Program-made: the position numbers and the translations under genes
Shown here: piece after piece, positions 1 through 12,932 of the stretch
Numbering within the stretch: the stretch's first letter is position 1
Layout of the letters: every line of letters begins with the position of its first letter
Notes under the pieces: generated by a model
Databases searched by the model: none
What the model saw: only the letters and a program-made list of their open reading frames with translations
What the model was told of the DNA's origin: nothing
DNA from: Calonectria ilicicola
Taxonomy: Eukaryota > Ascomycota > Sordariomycetes > Hypocreales > Nectriaceae
Length of the DNA stretch: 64,000 nucleotides
Reading direction: 5' to 3'
Assembly (NCBI GenBank): GCA_020809705.1
Contig: CP085825.1
Location: forward strand, 2,790,001-2,854,000

Positions 1-3000
1 GGGGATAGACAGCGGCTCGAGAATGGCTTTCAGCTCATCGATATCCTCAAGCGCAGCTGGGCGAAAAAAAGGAAAAGCTTGCAGTTGGCGTATCGAAGCG
101 CATTTCGGGCAAAAGCAAAAATCAGTGGTCCATTTCTCTCCGTGTTTTTCTTTTCTTTTTTCTTTTCCCATGTCCAAATCTACCATTCAGATGTCACATC
201 TGGTTCCGATGTCCGATTGTCGATCATAAGGTCCAGAGCGAAGAAGCAACGCCATTTGCAGGTGGAGGTCAGCCACACCAGGGATTCTGGGGTGAGGTGT
301 CCCTGTGGATGAGCAAGCCACAGCGCCAGGAACGACCGTCTTCCACGTGGGAGACCAGGGGCGCCAGGTTAGAGTTGGTTGGGGAGCGAGGGTGTGGTGG
401 CGCATACGGTGCGCTTCATCATAGTCAATCTTCAGGCCAATGTGTCATGTCTCCGTCATCATGTAACACACCTCATCAACCTGAAGCCCTGGCCGCCATT
501 TTGGCTGTTGATCCCCCTGTATTCCATGAGTGAGTTCTTTTTTTGGACGATGCGGTTGTGTGACAAAAGCACGGTCGAGAACCGCACCATTGGGTTCCTG
601 GCCCGTGAGAGTATGAGTGATTCAATCTATTTGGATCCAGACGCGGACAAGTAATCAAAGGCGCGAGATTGGTGACGCAGTCCCGGCCAAGCAAGTCGCT
701 CGCCTCCGGAGAAGCCATCTACTAGACGATCGGCCGCCCTGAATACATCCCGGAGGTGGTGTGCAAGGAAACAGCCGTGGTATGATGGCCCAGCTGGCGA
801 TGGGCGTCGCTTGGCTTGCTGCCCATGTCCGAGGCTTGACGGTGACATTCAGGTCGCGCGAACGCCAATCTGCGTCCGAGCCCATCCTTGCCGACGACCG
901 CCACCCCCAGACGGCTCTGCAGCGGTCGGCCGCAGGGAGGAAATAATCGCTCAAATCGATCAACTCGAGCCTTTCTTTTATTGGAAACACAAGGACCGAG
1001 ACTGCGATGACCCTCGTCCCGATGGCAGATGGCCCGAGCGATGTAACCCCAGAGACGTCAATGAACTTGGGGGGTGTGGGGGATGAGTACGAGTGCGCAA
1101 TATCCCCAGTCAAGCTGGAAATGAGGTATTCCACTCCACTAAATGACATGGGCGATCCCGTGGCTCGATCAATATTTTCAACTTCGCGATGCCACCAATT
1201 GGCCGTGACGCACGTCCGTATCCTGCATAGATGAGGACCGCGCACCACAATACAGATGCTCATCGTGGCCCTAGTCCCCCAAATCCTAGACAGAGGTGGA
1301 GGAACTCAGGGGGCACATTGTACGTGCCGTTGCAACCTTGTCTCCTATCCCCAGTGCGATTTCGATACACTGTCCCCAAGGGTTCGGGGGGGCTAGCGCC
1401 TCAGATGCAAGTCATCCTGTCATCATTTACCTAGTCTGACTGGGGGAACTGACACTCGAGTGACGTAGAAAACATACTCTGCTTTAGCTCATCTAATTCG
1501 TAGTTCACTCTCCGGAGATGGGCCTATCTACGTGGCAAATTTTACACGTATGAAACTGGCGACACGGTAGTATTGCTGTTGTCGTTCTAATTCTGTTTGA
1601 TAAGATGGCCTGGAACATTTCCAGTCTGGTCATGTGGGTGATATGATTCTCGAGCTTACCTGATGCCACACAAGCAAAACCCGGAGAAGAAAAAAGAAAA
1701 AAAAACCACAACACACATATGCATGTTCAGCTTGGTACACAACCTTGTAGTCTCTTGTTCCATTGTGCCGCCCCCAGGTCTTACGATATCAGTAATCAAT
1801 GTGTTCACCTGCACTCGTAACTTCTTTTCTCTAAGAGACTAGCTCCAGGGTAAATGGCGATCAGAGACAGAGTACACGCCCTGTGGAAGATTATGCCCCT
1901 GTAACTTTCCCACCCTAAATCCCACATAACTCAACTACTCGAAAACATCAATAATAATTCGTAGAGTAAAGAAATAAAACGTTTATATTTCGAACCCATT
2001 GAAAAAATTATAACTTTTTTCCCTTAACATATCAGCATCGTATGTTGATTATCTATGAAGGGCATCAAATGCGCTATTGGTTCAATCAGAGAACACTAGG
2101 GGGGGGGGGGAACAGAGGGGGCACAATCATTCAGTAATTATTCCAAGGACTCTCTGCCGCGCAAACGCGAGTGCGTACGTCGACTCGCAGTTTGAAGGTG
2201 TGGGTCATTATTTCGACTCACGTGTCTCAAATATTCGCCAGCCCTTGTTGCTGTCTCCCTTGGCGGTGAGCGTATCAACAGTAACCCTGTACTCTGGTGG
2301 AACTCGACTTTGGCGGCGAGGACCAATCGACGTTGACATAATTCCGTCCAACCAAGACTGGGTAATTGACCGAGAAACAGACCCAAGACATGTAATAATA
2401 GGAGCAGGGTACTGTCCCCGCAGATGCGAAAGAAAAAATACATAGGTCGCATCAGGGCGGGGAGTTGAACTGGATAGGGGTCAATGATTTTCAATTCCCG
2501 TGTCAGCCCGTTCGTAGTCAAGGCTATTCGAGCTGTCGCCCGCAACCCTAGGTCCCGACCGGAGGAACAAGGGGACTTGGAGGTCCTAGCCAGCTAGCTA
2601 GTATACGCCTCGCACTATATAGGTCTTACTTTTTCTGTGTCATTTGTGACCCGACAATTCCAACTTGGACTACTCGCATGAGACTAACAGGGAGGGGTAG
2701 TTGCCGCCCGCCCAGGATTCCTTTCATATAGTCAAGCCCTTATTGATGTCGGGTCATGACGGCGGCACTAGTTGCATGCAATACTTAAGACATTTGTTGT
2801 TCCTTGATATGGCTAATACGACGTGGAGAGAAAGCTGGAGAGGCCTCGGCAAATCGAAGACACGCCACCCCAAGATTGGGCCTGGGCCATGTACTTCCCA
2901 ACCCGCTTCTCCACCGTGGTTCCTACCTGACCCCATTGTTGCCCGCATACAAGGTCCGTGAAACCCTTGATGCAGACCTTGGATGAGTTTTTTTTTTCCT

Positions 3001-6000
3001 TTTTCCCTTTCTTTTTGTGTCACATTTTGGCTGGTGGAGTTTCCCGGACGGGATCGCCCAGAGTGGAACCCGAAAAATATCGGCAGAATAATTGCGCGGC
3101 TGCAGCTCAACGGGGTCCAGTTGCCGTCTCCGTCGGGGTGAAACTATTCGCAGCCAGGGGGTTTGTCATGAGGAGAGGCAAGGGGATCGGCGCTGATAAC
3201 AACATCTGGACCGAGACGTCGCTTGCGCGAAGAACCCTAAATCGGGTCGGAGTGCTCCAGGATGGGGTTCACGGCTATGTCGATCTGATCCTTCCATCTA
3301 CTCGAGATGCCCGTGAACATGCTGATCTGTATCGTACCACCCCAAGAAACTCCGGGCGTGGGGTGGCTCGATCTGCACAACATGCGGCTTCCCAGTGACG
3401 TTTTTGGCTGTCACTGTCACCATCATGACCGATAACAGCAGAAACAGCGCCCGTCCGGGCTCAATGCCTATCTGGGATGGATTGTACGGGCGCCGTCGAG
3501 CCTTGCACAAAAAACACCTCCTCTCACAGCTGCAGTACGATCGACAACCGGGATTAGTAAACAGCTGAGACCCCGATCAGCATCGCTGACCCGATGACAC
3601 TTCCGTGGCCTGGGGGTTCTAAGACAACTGCAATTGGTGGCATCACGAAGTCGGGGCCTGGAATCACCGCTGCTGCAAATAGGTCTGGCAGTGGTCCGCA
3701 TGAGTACTACCGAAGCAAACCCAACCCAGCTCGGCCAGCACGGCGTCATACCACTGCAAGAGACGTGTGCCAAGACGGCGCCGTTTCGTGCCCGTCTGTA
3801 CAGAGCAACAGAGGAGGAATAGCTCCCGAGATGCTGTGGATTCCCCGCTTTCACTCGACATTAATTCCGCCAGTTGCCAGCTTGCCTCACCCATTCAATC
3901 AGCTCGATTCTCCAAAGCACGACATACATCTGCTGACCACACAAGCGTCCCCCCAAGTATAGAATGCGTGCTTGCTTCTTGCATGAGGCCCAGCATCGTA
4001 GCGGGTGCTGCGGCTAAACGGCTGAAAACAACATCATCAAGTAAGCGAATGAATGTCTCACATCTACATGAGCTGGAGCTGCAGCCTTATCTGGAGAGGG
4101 AATCGGTGAGCGGGTACTTCAGGTAGGTCATGTGTGATAAGGGTAGGGCGCTTTCTTGATGTTGTTTCTGGGGAGGGGCTTGGTTCGGCGTGTGGCTGGG
4201 CGGGCGCAGGCGTCTTGGTTGCCTGTAATACTACCTGCAGGGTGACAATGTTGGACAGGATTGCAGTCAGCCTAACACTGTACGCAAATGTGTAGCTCCA
4301 GTGCAGTAGCTGCGCTGGCAGGCAGACACGCAGTAGGCTGAGATGATGGTACTATGATGATCGACTGTCGGGATGCAATATCGGCCTGAAACCTGAGTCG
4401 GAGCCGAAATGCTATTGCCTGCCGGGCCGGACGTGACGCCGGACATGAGCAAGACGGCCTGGCTCCATCCTGATCCTACTTCTGGTGGGAGATGCGATAT
4501 GAATGTGGATGATGCGATCGGTGAGAGGAGCGGGGCTTGGCGGGCTGCGTCGCTCATCTTGGAGGGAGGTGGAGGAGACTCGTCTCCGCCCAACGGCGGC
4601 GGGAGCAACGTGCACAAGGTGATAACCAGGAGTGGCGGCGATTCTCTCATCAATGTCTCAAAGCGGGCCTGGTCTGACCTGGCCTGGCCCCCAGGCGGCG
4701 GGGGTCTTGGGTCTTGGGTCTTGGGTCTTGTCTGGGTCTTGTCTTGCAAACAAACACAGAAAATCATCGGGTGGGCTCTTTGCGCATACGTAGAGGGCGT
4801 GTGCAGCATCCATTACCTCTAGGCCGACCTGGATCCTGATATGGCCTCATGGTGTATCTGGTTGACAGGAGGTACATGGAGGCCATGTACCCAGCCCTGC
4901 ACCACCTCTGACGCAGACGCCATGGATTTGCAGGTACCTGCTGGCCATGTCGCGCGTCGCATGCCATCCCACGTCGCCTTTGGATGACAACGATGAGGAC
5001 GAGTTGCTGCTGCATTTCCAAATTCGAACATTAGGATTCACCAAACAATCCATGATCCCGGACCTGGCACAAGGCGTTGCGGGGTTGACTGATGCTAGTG
5101 TTGGAGGGCTGCCCAATGTTTCCCAGGGCGGGAACCCGGGGGCTGCAGAGTTGTAAGGAAATGCAAAATCCATGATCCGATGAAGCCGTACACTGTCACA
5201 TTTGCACAAACAGCGTTTCTGTTTCCCACCTCCGAGATCCCCGAACCCAGCGATGCGCCTTTGCCATGGCCTCTCTCGTGGCCTTTCAACCAGGCCTATC
5301 CCCGCAGGCAAGTCTGCTCGTATTGGCTTCATAATCGAATACACACACGTCCGGAATTTGCGGACCTTGGCCAAGCCCAGTGCATCCACGTTGGCACCAT
5401 GACGCTTGATGCGCTTCTGATCCAACAATGACGAAGGCCCACGGGCGCTAGCAAATAAACCTAGCAAATAGGCTCAGGATGGCGGTAAACAATACCGTCA
5501 CCAGAGTGAAAGTCCGACTTACATACCACTTGATCACTCGGGGGTTTCAGCAATCGCTTGGAGCCGTATCGCGCCAATGAGACTGCCCAGACGGACAGCA
5601 ACCATGTCAGGGGAGCCTCACGTGGATGCAACGGAATTCCCACATTTTCTCTTTCTCTCATTGAAGGACCGCATGATTGATTGACATGGCATTATGAATA
5701 TCGGAGCGCCAAGACCCCCGTTGTGTCAACATGGGCTTTCAATTCACTGCTGCGTAATTTCAACTCATGTCCGTCTATGTCCGAATACGCATACGCACCC
5801 AAAATGTGGGATGGACGTCGCTAAGCACCATGAGCTCATTGTCGTGATTAACGTGCATCTGATTATCTGCTTCATAGTTCAGTTGAGACATGCCATTTAC
5901 TAAATCATTACGCAGTGTTGATAACCATTGTGCATATTTTATTTGCAATCTTCTTTTCATTTGTATGGCTTGAACCGAGATCCCCCCCTCTTTCGGAACG

Positions 6001-6383
6001 CCGGCTGCTGGCAGCGAGGATGCATACCTAGTTTACCGTCTCTAATATTAGTAGCCCGCAAACGTTGCAATTGATCCATGTTCACCGTAGTCAACGCCCT
6101 GAACTTAGGTGACTTGGCTCTCTCTGTTCACAGCTGATTGAACGAGAAACAATCAGATATATGCTCGCCGTTGTTGATGCTTCAGGTCTATGAATTGCGA
6201 ATGCAGTGCCGCTCACTCGCGTTAACAGTTTCCAGGGCCAAGACAAGGGCAATCTCCGACGTTACGGTTGCGCCGGCATTTTGTCGTTGCCCAAACACAG
6301 CCCGATCGCTCCTAGTCAGACCACTCCCCAACGCATGCTGCGCAATGAAAGCATCGTCGGACGCCGTCGGCGCTTGTTGTCTC
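1..6383. other. Gene-poor region with no credible coding sequence
   Basis: Open frames here reach about 200 codons at most, overlap one another on both strands, and show no recognisable motif or conserved-looking domain. I read them as chance frames in moderately GC-rich DNA. The stretch contains a G12 run at about 2099-2110, a short AT-rich patch at about 1920-2060 and a GGGTCTT tandem repeat near 4702. I see no tRNA, transposon ends or long inverted repeats. It could carry the long promoter or leader of a gene outside the window, or non-coding transcripts; the sequence alone does not say which. Confidence 0.6.
4702..4746. repeat. GGGTCTT minisatellite-like repeat
   Basis: Four perfect tandem copies of GGGTCTT run from about 4702 to 4729, followed by degenerate copies (GTCT, GGGTCTT, GTCTTG) to about 4746. 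It lies in the gene-poor left end. No function is evident. It is G/T-rich on the plus strand but is not the TTAGGG telomere repeat. Confidence 0.8.
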
Positions 6384-7312
6384 TCATGAAACCTCTTCCC
6401 CGACAGGTACTTGCGTAGACGAGATCCAGTTCTCCATCATGGCCTGGCCCTCCGGCCGGCTCCCACTTGTCCTTGCACTAGCTCCGCCACGATTGCTTGA
6501 TGGTGTCCTCCCATTATCCTTCCTCTTGACAACTAAACAGAGCACCTGACCATAAATTGCGAACCCCTCATATGACACATCCATTGCTAGCTTCTTCTTG
6601 TCGTCACCCTCGTCTGGAGTTTCGCCGGATAACGCAGCCCGGCCCCGGTGCCTTTTAGGAGGGGGTGCCTCCGTATCAGAGTCGATCTCGATAGCCGATG
6701 CGGTTTCATCGTAGTCGGATGCTTCAGAGTTTCCGTCATCATCGTGGTGTCGGTCCGGTCTCCGCCTCTGACGTTTGCTCCGCCTGATTGTATCCGCAGC
6801 AGGTACGTTGGCCAGGGCGACAGCGTCATCATCTTCCTCTTGTAGTACTGGTGCGAAGTCTTCTGCATCCACATCTATGGCAGTCTGATCCGTCTCACTG
6901 ATCAGTTTTGTTGAATTTGATTCCATCCTAGACCCCGACTTCTCTCGGAAGTGCTTTGTCTTGGAAATTAGAGAATGCCTGGTCGCGGTTTCCATGAGGA
7001 AGATGGACACCTCGAAGTCGTCTAAATGACATCAGCTTTACATTCTAAACCGCGTGCCGGACCACGTCAAAATGTACCTGAGACTATCACATCCTTTACA
7101 GCCTTCTTCTTGGTACTTTTTTTCTTGCTCCGTTCCCTTTCCTCGCGCAGTTTGGGGAGCACGAGAGGCCGAATACTCTCAATGACTTTTGGCAATATTG
7201 GATCCCGAGGGTTGAGCAACCATGACTGAGCTAAGGCAGGATTATCGAGGTAAATCCGGCATTCAAGAACCGAGAATTTAGATATTCTTAGATATCGCCG
7301 AATAGGAGCCAT
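6384..7312 (-). CDS. Conserved fungal protein of unknown function (290 aa)
   Basis: Two exons on the minus strand, 7312-7078 and 7021-6384, are joined across a 56-bp intron (7077-7022; donor GTACAT, acceptor TTTAG). Splicing gives the continuous sequence ...VIVSDDFEVSIFLME.... The N-terminal 110 residues look ordered and begin MAPIRRYLRISKFSVLECRI; the phrases LDNPALAQSWLL and RPLVLPKLREE seem typical of a conserved fungal family, but I cannot name a function. The middle is acidic and low in complexity with basic patches (KRQRRRPDR, PPKRHRGR) that resemble nuclear localisation signals. The C-terminal end MENWISSTQ is distinctive. A nuclear role is plausible inference only. The gene is divergent from the mitochondrial IleRS gene, with 337 bp between start codons. 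Confidence 0.72.
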
Positions 7313-7649
7313 GATCCTTTGTGCTGTTGATCAAGGGATGAAATGGCGTAAACAAGTGAGCGGATGAGAATGGCTGTTTCACACTCGCGATGAAGCTCAC
7401 TCGGTAAAGGGACCAGGCTGCCACTGTGGCTCGCGGAGGGGCGCTAAACTTCAGTGGTTAGTAGCCTTGCAGCTGGCCCAGGACCCCGCCTACAGGCGCC
7501 ATCATAGACGCGCGGGATCTCGGGTGTGCTGCTTAGCGCTAAAATTCTTCCTCAGCCGCCAGTAATATTCAACACGATCATTTGATATCCAGCCAGCTCC
7601 GACTGCGGATTGATTGCCACGTCCTTCGCGACATGGTTGTCTCCCGATC
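7313..7649. promoter_or_regulatory. Shared divergent promoter region
   Basis: The start codons of the unknown protein (minus) and mitochondrial IleRS (plus) are separated by 337 bp, so both promoters must lie here or overlap the genes. No clear TATA box is seen. Just upstream of the IleRS start, an out-of-frame ATG at 7633 opens a 14-codon frame that ends at 7677, beyond the main ATG at 7650. It would be an overlapping upstream ORF if transcription starts before it. Confidence 0.45.
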
Positions 7650-10620
7650 ATGCTTAAAACCTGGAAGTCGACATTGAGGCTGCCTCGGTCGAGCTTTCCG
7701 TATGTCCTTTCCATTGACCTCCATCACATAACAAAATGCACGGTGCTAATTGATTTGTTCAAGTGCTCGTCCGAATCCCAAACTCCAGCAACAATGGCAT
7801 CGCCAGTGTACCGATGAACTATACGATTGGCAAACGAAAAACCGGCCAGAAGAAGAACCCTTTGTCCTTCATGATGGACCGCCGTACGCCAATGGCAACC
7901 TCCATGTTGGCCATGCCCTCAACAAGATCCTCAAGGACATAATTGTTCGAGTTAAGGTGCAGCAAGGGCGTCGAATCATTTATAGACCAGGCTGGGATTG
8001 CCATGGACTTCCAATTGAGATGAAAGCTCTTGGAACAAGTAGCACGAAAGGTCTGAATCCTGTCCAGATCCGGGATACTGCAAGACGCCTTGCCTCCAAA
8101 ACAGTCAAAGAACAGATGAAGAGCTTCCAGTCGCTCGCTGTCATGTCCGATTGGGAAAAGAGATGGACTACGATGGATCGAGAGTTTGAGATTAGACAAT
8201 TGCGTGTGTTCCAAAACCTAGTACGTCAGGGACTAGTGTATCGCAAACATAAGCCCGTCTACTGGTCAGCCTCATCCCGAACGGCGCTTGCCGAGGCTGA
8301 ATTGGAATATCGAGATGATCATGTATCGACAGCTGCGTATATTCGATTTCCAATTATTTCTGATTGGTCATCTATCCCTGGGCTTTCTAAGTTCGAGGGA
8401 AATCTTTACGCTGCGATTTGGACAACGACTCCTTGGACGTTGCCAGCGAATAAGGCCATTGCCGTACACAACGATCTCACCTACTCAGTGATCCGTGTTG
8501 GATCGGACGGGTTTCTTGTTGCTACAGAGAGAGTAGAAGCAATGAGAAAGATGATTCCTGACTTTGAGGTCGTGGTGGACTCGGTTCGTGGCTCTGACCT
8601 GGTGGGACTGCAATATCAAAACAAGCTACGAGGCCAGTCTGCGCCGTTGCAGCCTATCATCGATGCAGGCTTTGTTACTTCTGAATCTGGTACTGGTCTC
8701 GTGCACATTGCTCCTGGACATGGTCAGGATGACTACGAAGTGTGTGCCCTGCATGGTATCGAGGCTTTTGCGCCCATCGACGATGGCGGCTTCTTTACAA
8801 AGGAGGCATACCCCGACAATCCGGAAGTACTGACTTCTGCTCCATCCATTTTGGATGGTGGCAGCCAGTCTGTTCTGGATCTGATGGCAGAAGACGTTTT
8901 AGGAACGCATAAGTTGCGCCATAAATACCCCTATGATTGGCGGACAAAGAGGCCTGTTGTAATTCGGGCCACAGCCCAGTGGTTTGCTGATGTTGGAAGT
9001 ATCAAGGATGATGCCCTGGCTGCGATAAGTAGCGTACGTTTTGTTCCCGAGGCTGGCAGAATTCGTCTTGAGAGTTTTGTCAAAGGCCGCAGCGAGTGGT
9101 GCATCTCGCGTCAACGATCCTGGGGAGTCCCAATTCCCGCGTTGTATGACGAGCGTGGCAACTCTATCATGACGCCAGAATCCATCGAACACATCATCTC
9201 TGTCATGCAAGAACGGACATCATCTGCCTGGTTTTCTGATAGCCCTGATGACCCTGTTTGGATCGCTCCGTCTTTGACTGGCAAGTATCGCCGTGGTACT
9301 GATACTATGGATGTGTGGTTTGATAGTGGAAGCAGCTGGACTGAAACTGAAGGACCGGCTGATGTGTATCTGGAGGGTTCTGACCAACACCGTGGCTGGT
9401 TCCAGTCAAGTTTATTGACTTATGTCGCTACCCAGAAATTGAACGAGAAAAACCCCGGAAAAGTCATCGCGCCCTTCAAGACACTCATCACTCACGGCTT
9501 TACGTTGGATGGACAGGGTAAGAAGATGTCAAAATCGCAGGGAAACATGTATGTTCCTGAGCAAGTCATGGACGGTAGCCTTCTTGGCCCTGTTAAGGTG
9601 AAGGGCAAGGGGTCTGGCCAAAAATTTGATGGCCTTGGGCCTGATGCTATTCGAATGTGGGCAGCGAGTGCCGACTTCACATCTGATGTACTCATTGGAC
9701 AGACAATCCTCCAGCCTGTTCATACCTCATTGATCAAATATAGAACAATCATCAAGATGTTACTTGGTTCACTGAACCAGGAGGCTCGCAATGGTCCCTT
9801 GACTAAATTGGATCAGATGGCGTTGGTTCAACTTCAGGACACTATGTCTCATGTCATGGAGTCTTATGACAATTACGAATTCCACCGAGCTGTCGGTGTG
9901 ATCAATCGTTGGGTTGCAACTGATCTCTCTGCCTTTTACCTTGAGGCCCTCAAGGATCGACTTTATTGCGGTGATGGCGGAGGTGTTCTGGAGCCCATTT
10001 TCATTGGATTCCTACGCATGCTCGCCCCCATCACGCCGCTTATGGTGGAAGAAGCTTGGTCACACCGGCCGAGTTGGATGGCCGAGGACACGTGGGTTGT
10101 CAGCAACTGATGGTCAAAGTCACAGGCTAACCGATACAACAGATTACTTGAAAACCCAGCGAGACAACTGTATAATTCTCCTCTGGTCGACCCCGCCCGG
10201 CTCACATTTCCTCAGGCTACCCTGCGCGAGGATATGGTGATAATTTCAGAAGTGCATAATGCAGTCAAGGCTACCCTTGAGCTGGCGCGGAGTGACAAGG
10301 CGCTCGGAAGTTCTCTTCAGTGCTCAGTAAATCTCACTGTGGAAGGCAATGCCGGCTTGACGGATATTCTACAGCGGTACATGGACGAGCTTGATACTAT
10401 TTTTGTGGTGTCCTCCGTGGACATCAACCAACCGGTCCCCCAAAACCAGGCTTGGGCTTACGAGCAAGAATTCCAGATCCAGGACACCAAGCTCAAGATT
10501 CAAGTGCTTCCCCCAAAGCAGGAAAAGTGCTCCAGGTGCTGGCGATACGTGGCGCCGTCTGAAGATGAGCTATGCGGTCGGTGCGACGAAATAGTTGGTT
10601 CAGCTGCACCAGCCGCGTAG
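7650..10620 (+). CDS. ism1: Isoleucyl-tRNA synthetase, mitochondrial
   Basis: Class I aminoacyl-tRNA synthetase that charges mitochondrial tRNA-Ile. Three exons, 7650-7699, 7764-10091 and 10143-10620, give 951 residues, close to the yeast Ism1 length. The first intron (7700-7763) has donor GTATGT. The second (10092-10142) uses the weaker donor GTGGGT with a good CTAACC branch, and restores the frame ...AEDTLLENPARQ. The HIGH motif appears as HVGH at about residues 64-67 and KMSKS at about 604-608 in GKKMSKSQGN. The C-terminal zinc ribbon has two CxxC pairs (CSRCWRY and CGRC). The basic, hydroxylated N-terminus (MLKTWKSTLRLPRSSF) fits a mitochondrial presequence. The shortness and bacterial-type zinc end argue against the cytosolic enzyme. 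Confidence 0.95.
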
Positions 10621-12932
10621 GTGAAGGGAAAAGCATACCTTGATTGGGGAAACAGAGCAATGAGTGCTTGCAGAAGCGATCGACAACGACGTGGATTGAT
10701 AGGATACGCCCCTCAACCCCTGCAGTGTATGATAGGAAGAAATGTGTACATTTATGAATGAATATGAGATGTTACTGAGCGGTCAGTAGTAGACAATGCG
10801 CGCTGGCACACACCGGCAGCACACCGAATAGGAGGTCCAACCAAGAAAAAAGTAAATGATGGTGTCTAAGCTGGCGCATGACTGGATGACAGCGATCGTC
10901 AAGGCCGCGCTGCAATTCACCGCCGCAGCTGAATTCAGCTTGGGCTGGGCTGGATGGCGGAGGAAAAGGAACTGATGTGTCTCAGGTGTGGTGCTTGACG
11001 CAGCATAATTTTCATGTGATAGAGCATGACGAGGCGCTTGTTGCACAACACATTGACACTGGTACATGTACATCCATCCACAAGCAAGGGCCAAGGTACG
11101 CTCTAGCGGGGGGTGATATTGGGTAGCATCTGCCAAGGAGTCAAGAAGACCTTTCTTTACACACAACCTGGTTTTTGTTTGGATTTGCAGCGCTCAGCCC
11201 CTCGGACACAAGGGCGAGGGTTACCGTTGGACGTTTACGAGTTTTGATGCCTGGCCTGGCTACCGCGGCTTCCTAGCAAGCACGTGTTGATGGGCTGGAG
11301 GTGGATAAGTGCGTCACTATTTCGCCCCCGAGGGATCTGACCGCGAATCACAGGGGTTCCTTTTGAATGATCGGTTTGACAGGGGCCGAGAGCTGCGTCA
11401 AGGTATGCGCCGGCACGGATGGACTATGTATAGAGGCCTGATCGAGAATCATTCTCCCGAAATGCCGAATTATGCGAAATAACGCATTCCATGGTTTTTG
11501 TCTTTCTCGAGCGGAACCTGAATTAATCTCCGTCTTTTGGACGCCCTGCAGTACTTATTGGTCATGGTGGGGATAGCTCGAAATAGGTGGCCAGGGATGC
11601 CAGTTCTGCCGCGTGTCAGCGACCTGGAGCGCTCTCGCCGAAGAGGGTGTGATGGCCTCCCAGGTACAAGCATGTCAATGCCAAGTATATGTTTTGAGTA
11701 AGGCGGTTGGATGAGGCATGAGGCATGAGTGGATTCATCACTTCCGGATTGGTCGCCAAGGTTGAGGTGGTTCCCAAGCTGAACCTGAGTCGAGCGAGAT
11801 GCGCTGTTTCAGCGACGTATCCTTTGAAATGTTTCACGGGCGAGCGATCCAAGAATCCGGACGAGAAGGCCTCCTCGTGTCTAAGAGTCTCTTCAGAGAG
11901 GGATGGTTGATGCGCCGGGCCGCGGAACATCTACCGAGCACATGCTCGTACCACTCATGGTTGGTTACCTAGGTACCTGCTTGGGTGCGATGAACTAAGG
12001 CGCGCGGGATGAGGTTTAGCCTTTGTCCAAGGCACTAAGCGGTAAGGGCCGGCAGAAGTGAAGTGATGTCAAAGACTAGTTTGGTTATTATTCGGGACAT
12101 TGAGGGAGCGAAGCAGCGCAACCGGCCAGTGTGTTTTTTTTTCGTTTTTCTTTTTTTAGGAGTGAGGGGGAGGGTAGGTGGCGGCTACGTACTAGAAATA
12201 TCTGGGGGAAAAGTAAATCTTGGATCGAATAATTAGCAACGATACGATCGAATCCCGGAAATCAACCATAGATAGATATCGATATCGGCATTCCTGGCTT
12301 TTGCGTCACTGACCCTTGCTTTCCAAATTGGGATCAGCCTGGGCCTCGCAGCGTTCTCTTCCCAGACGCACAGAGGCAGTCAGCACCTAGCTTGGAGCAC
12401 CGAACGCGGACTGGCTGCCTTTCACAGTGCTCCTCGACCCACAAGCCCCCCAAAAGCGACTCTATTGTGCCCCCCCGGCAAACCTTAGCGGTACCTTAGT
12501 GGTTACTCTACAGGTAGCCACCCGGTTGCCGTCCCGTGACGACCAAACCCAAGACAAGGCAGGGGCCGGCCTGCAGGGTGCAACGCAACAACAAGTCTTG
12601 ATGCAATTCCGGTTCCCAGCGATGCCAGACCAAGCCTTTTAATCCCCGCGCCTCCATACGAAAACCTGCCATGAGTCCGTGAGCCAAGGGTCTTTTCGTC
12701 CCCGTCCGGCCGGATTCCCCTCGCCCCGTTCACTCTATTCTCGACACCCTTCCATCGTCCTTGTTCATCCCGAAAGCCATCACCCTTTCGGCTCCTGGCC
12801 CGTCGCTAACGAACCCCTTCCCTCGCCCCGGACCCGAGGCAGAAAAATGCTGTGCAGCTCTCACCGTCTCCATTAAAGACAATACCGCCTCCCCCCAGCG
12901 AGTGCGAGTCTGGCATGTAACAGCTGCGCGCG
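10621..12932. other. Intergenic region and long leader of the next gene
   Basis: No credible gene is visible in about 2.3 kb. A T-rich tract occurs near 12134-12160. From about 12300 to 12930 the plus strand becomes C-rich, as often seen in fungal promoters and 5' leaders, and probably belongs to the 1,217-residue gene that starts at 12933. Short frames on both strands show no conserved features. Confidence 0.55.

Noticed and set aside
655..1263. 202-codon frame on the minus strand
   Set aside because: No conserved motif, odd composition, overlapping frames on the other strand and no splice or start context; treated as chance.
4267..4822. Overlapping frames of 137 and 180 codons on opposite strands
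   Set aside because: They are mirror images over a GC-rich stretch with the GGGTCTT repeat; no protein-like features.
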